Assembly (NCBI GenBank): GCA_903895005.1
Contig: CAITSH010000386.1
Coordinates: forward strand, 1-8,859
Direction: 5' to 3'
Source of the DNA: an uncultured Pseudomonadota bacterium
GTDB lineage: Bacteria; Pseudomonadota; Gammaproteobacteria; Burkholderiales; SG8-39
DNA: 8,859 bases
Part shown: one piece after another, positions 8,348 through 8,859 of the stretch
Layout of the letters: each line of letters starts with the position of its first letter
How positions within the stretch are numbered: the stretch's first letter is position 1
Translations under genes and position numbers: made by a program
Notes under the pieces: model-generated
Told to the model about the DNA's origin: nothing
What the model saw: only the letters and a program-made list of their open reading frames with translations
Databases searched by the model: none

Positions 8348-8859
8348 TCGCGCGCGCGTCGATCGCACTGCTCTGGCTGCTGCATTTCTTGCCGCTGGCG
8401 CTGCTGTCGCGCATCGGCGAGGCGTTTGGCATGCTGCTCTACCGCCTCGCGCGTGAGCGCCGCAACGTCTGCCTGCTCAACCTCGTGCGCTGCTTCCCCG
8501 GCAAGGACGAGGGCGCGATCATCGCGATGGCAAAGGCGCATTTTCGTGCCCTGGGGCGCAGCGTGCTCGAGCGCGGGCTCTTGTGGTGGTCGTCGCGTGA
8601 ACGCATCACCGGCCTCGTGCGCATCCGCGGGCGCGAACACCTCGAGCGCGAACTCGGCCGTCCATTGATACTGCTGGCGCCGCATTTTGTATCCCTTGAT
8701 GCCGGCTGGACGCGCCTCGCCTGCGAGCTGGACATGGCCAGCATGTACGCCAACCAGAAGAGCCCGGCCTTCAACCGCCGCCTCTTTGACGGCCGTACGC
8801 GCTTCGGACGGCAGCGCCTGTTTTCGCGCCAGCAGGGCGTGCGCCCGGCGCTGGCCGCA
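8344..8859 (+). CDS. Second LpxL-family lipid A acyltransferase (3' truncated)
   Basis: Reading frame open from ATG 8344 to the right edge, 172 residues without a stop. The start overlaps the preceding stop codon as ATGA. Residues about 5-33 form a hydrophobic N-terminal segment. The catalytic motif is HX4D, HFVSLD (H114 to D119), preceded by PLILLAP. The sequence is clearly different from its upstream neighbour (HX4E), so the pair is an old divergent duplication rather than a recent tandem copy, and the two enzymes may add different acyl chains. About 110-130 residues should lie beyond the window. Confidence 0.92.
   Translation, partial: MIARASIALLWLLHFLPLALLSRIGEAFGMLLYRLARERRNVCLLNLVRCFPGKDEGAIIAMAKAHFRALGRSVLERGLLWWSSRERITGLVRIRGREHLERELGRPLILLAPHFVSLDAGWTRLACELDMASMYANQKSPAFNRRLFDGRTRFGRQRLFSRQQGVRPALAA

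Overview
The window is high-GC proteobacterial DNA, most likely from a betaproteobacterium. This rests on three things: an ahcY gene of the long proteobacterial type preceded by an SAH riboswitch, metF directly downstream of ahcY, and metK divergent from two tandem LpxL-type acyltransferase genes, an arrangement I associate with Betaproteobacteria. Genus cannot be decided from the sequence.

Layout, left to right. (1) 1-773, +: the C-terminal half of a GspE/PilB-type secretion or pilus assembly ATPase, cut by the left edge. (2) 774-852: two imperfect copies of a short GC-rich palindrome; the second overlaps the end of metF. (3) 833-1678, -: metF. (4) 1785-3203, -: ahcY, with a stem-loop just after its stop codon. 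(5) 3204-3349, -: the ahcY leader, with a promoter, an SAH riboswitch and a Shine-Dalgarno/start region that can pair with one arm of the aptamer. (6) 3383-3415: a palindromic repeat with a second copy at 6073-6105. (7) 3470-4687, -: a DUF3391 + HD-GYP protein with an intact HD-GYP signature. (8) 4874-6064, +: a DUF1116 (YlbE/YahG-like) protein. (9) 6114-6148: a strong bidirectional terminator. (10) 6172-7332, -: metK. (11) 7460-8347 and 8344 to the right edge, +: two LpxL/HtrB-like lipid A acyltransferases overlapping by ATGA; the second is cut by the edge.

Three genes belong to the activated-methyl cycle. MetK makes S-adenosylmethionine, AhcY removes the S-adenosylhomocysteine left after methyl transfer, and MetF supplies the methyl-folate used to turn homocysteine back into methionine. 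The riboswitch lets ahcY (and metF, if co-transcribed) respond to its own substrate. The HD-GYP and DUF1116 genes between them have no obvious part in this cycle. The ATPase and acyltransferases are envelope or pilus functions at the edges.

The best candidates for something new are the detailed switching mechanism of the ahcY leader, the stand-alone DUF1116 gene, and the two families of small intergenic palindromes. I see no insertion sequence, CRISPR array, tRNA, rRNA or prophage gene.
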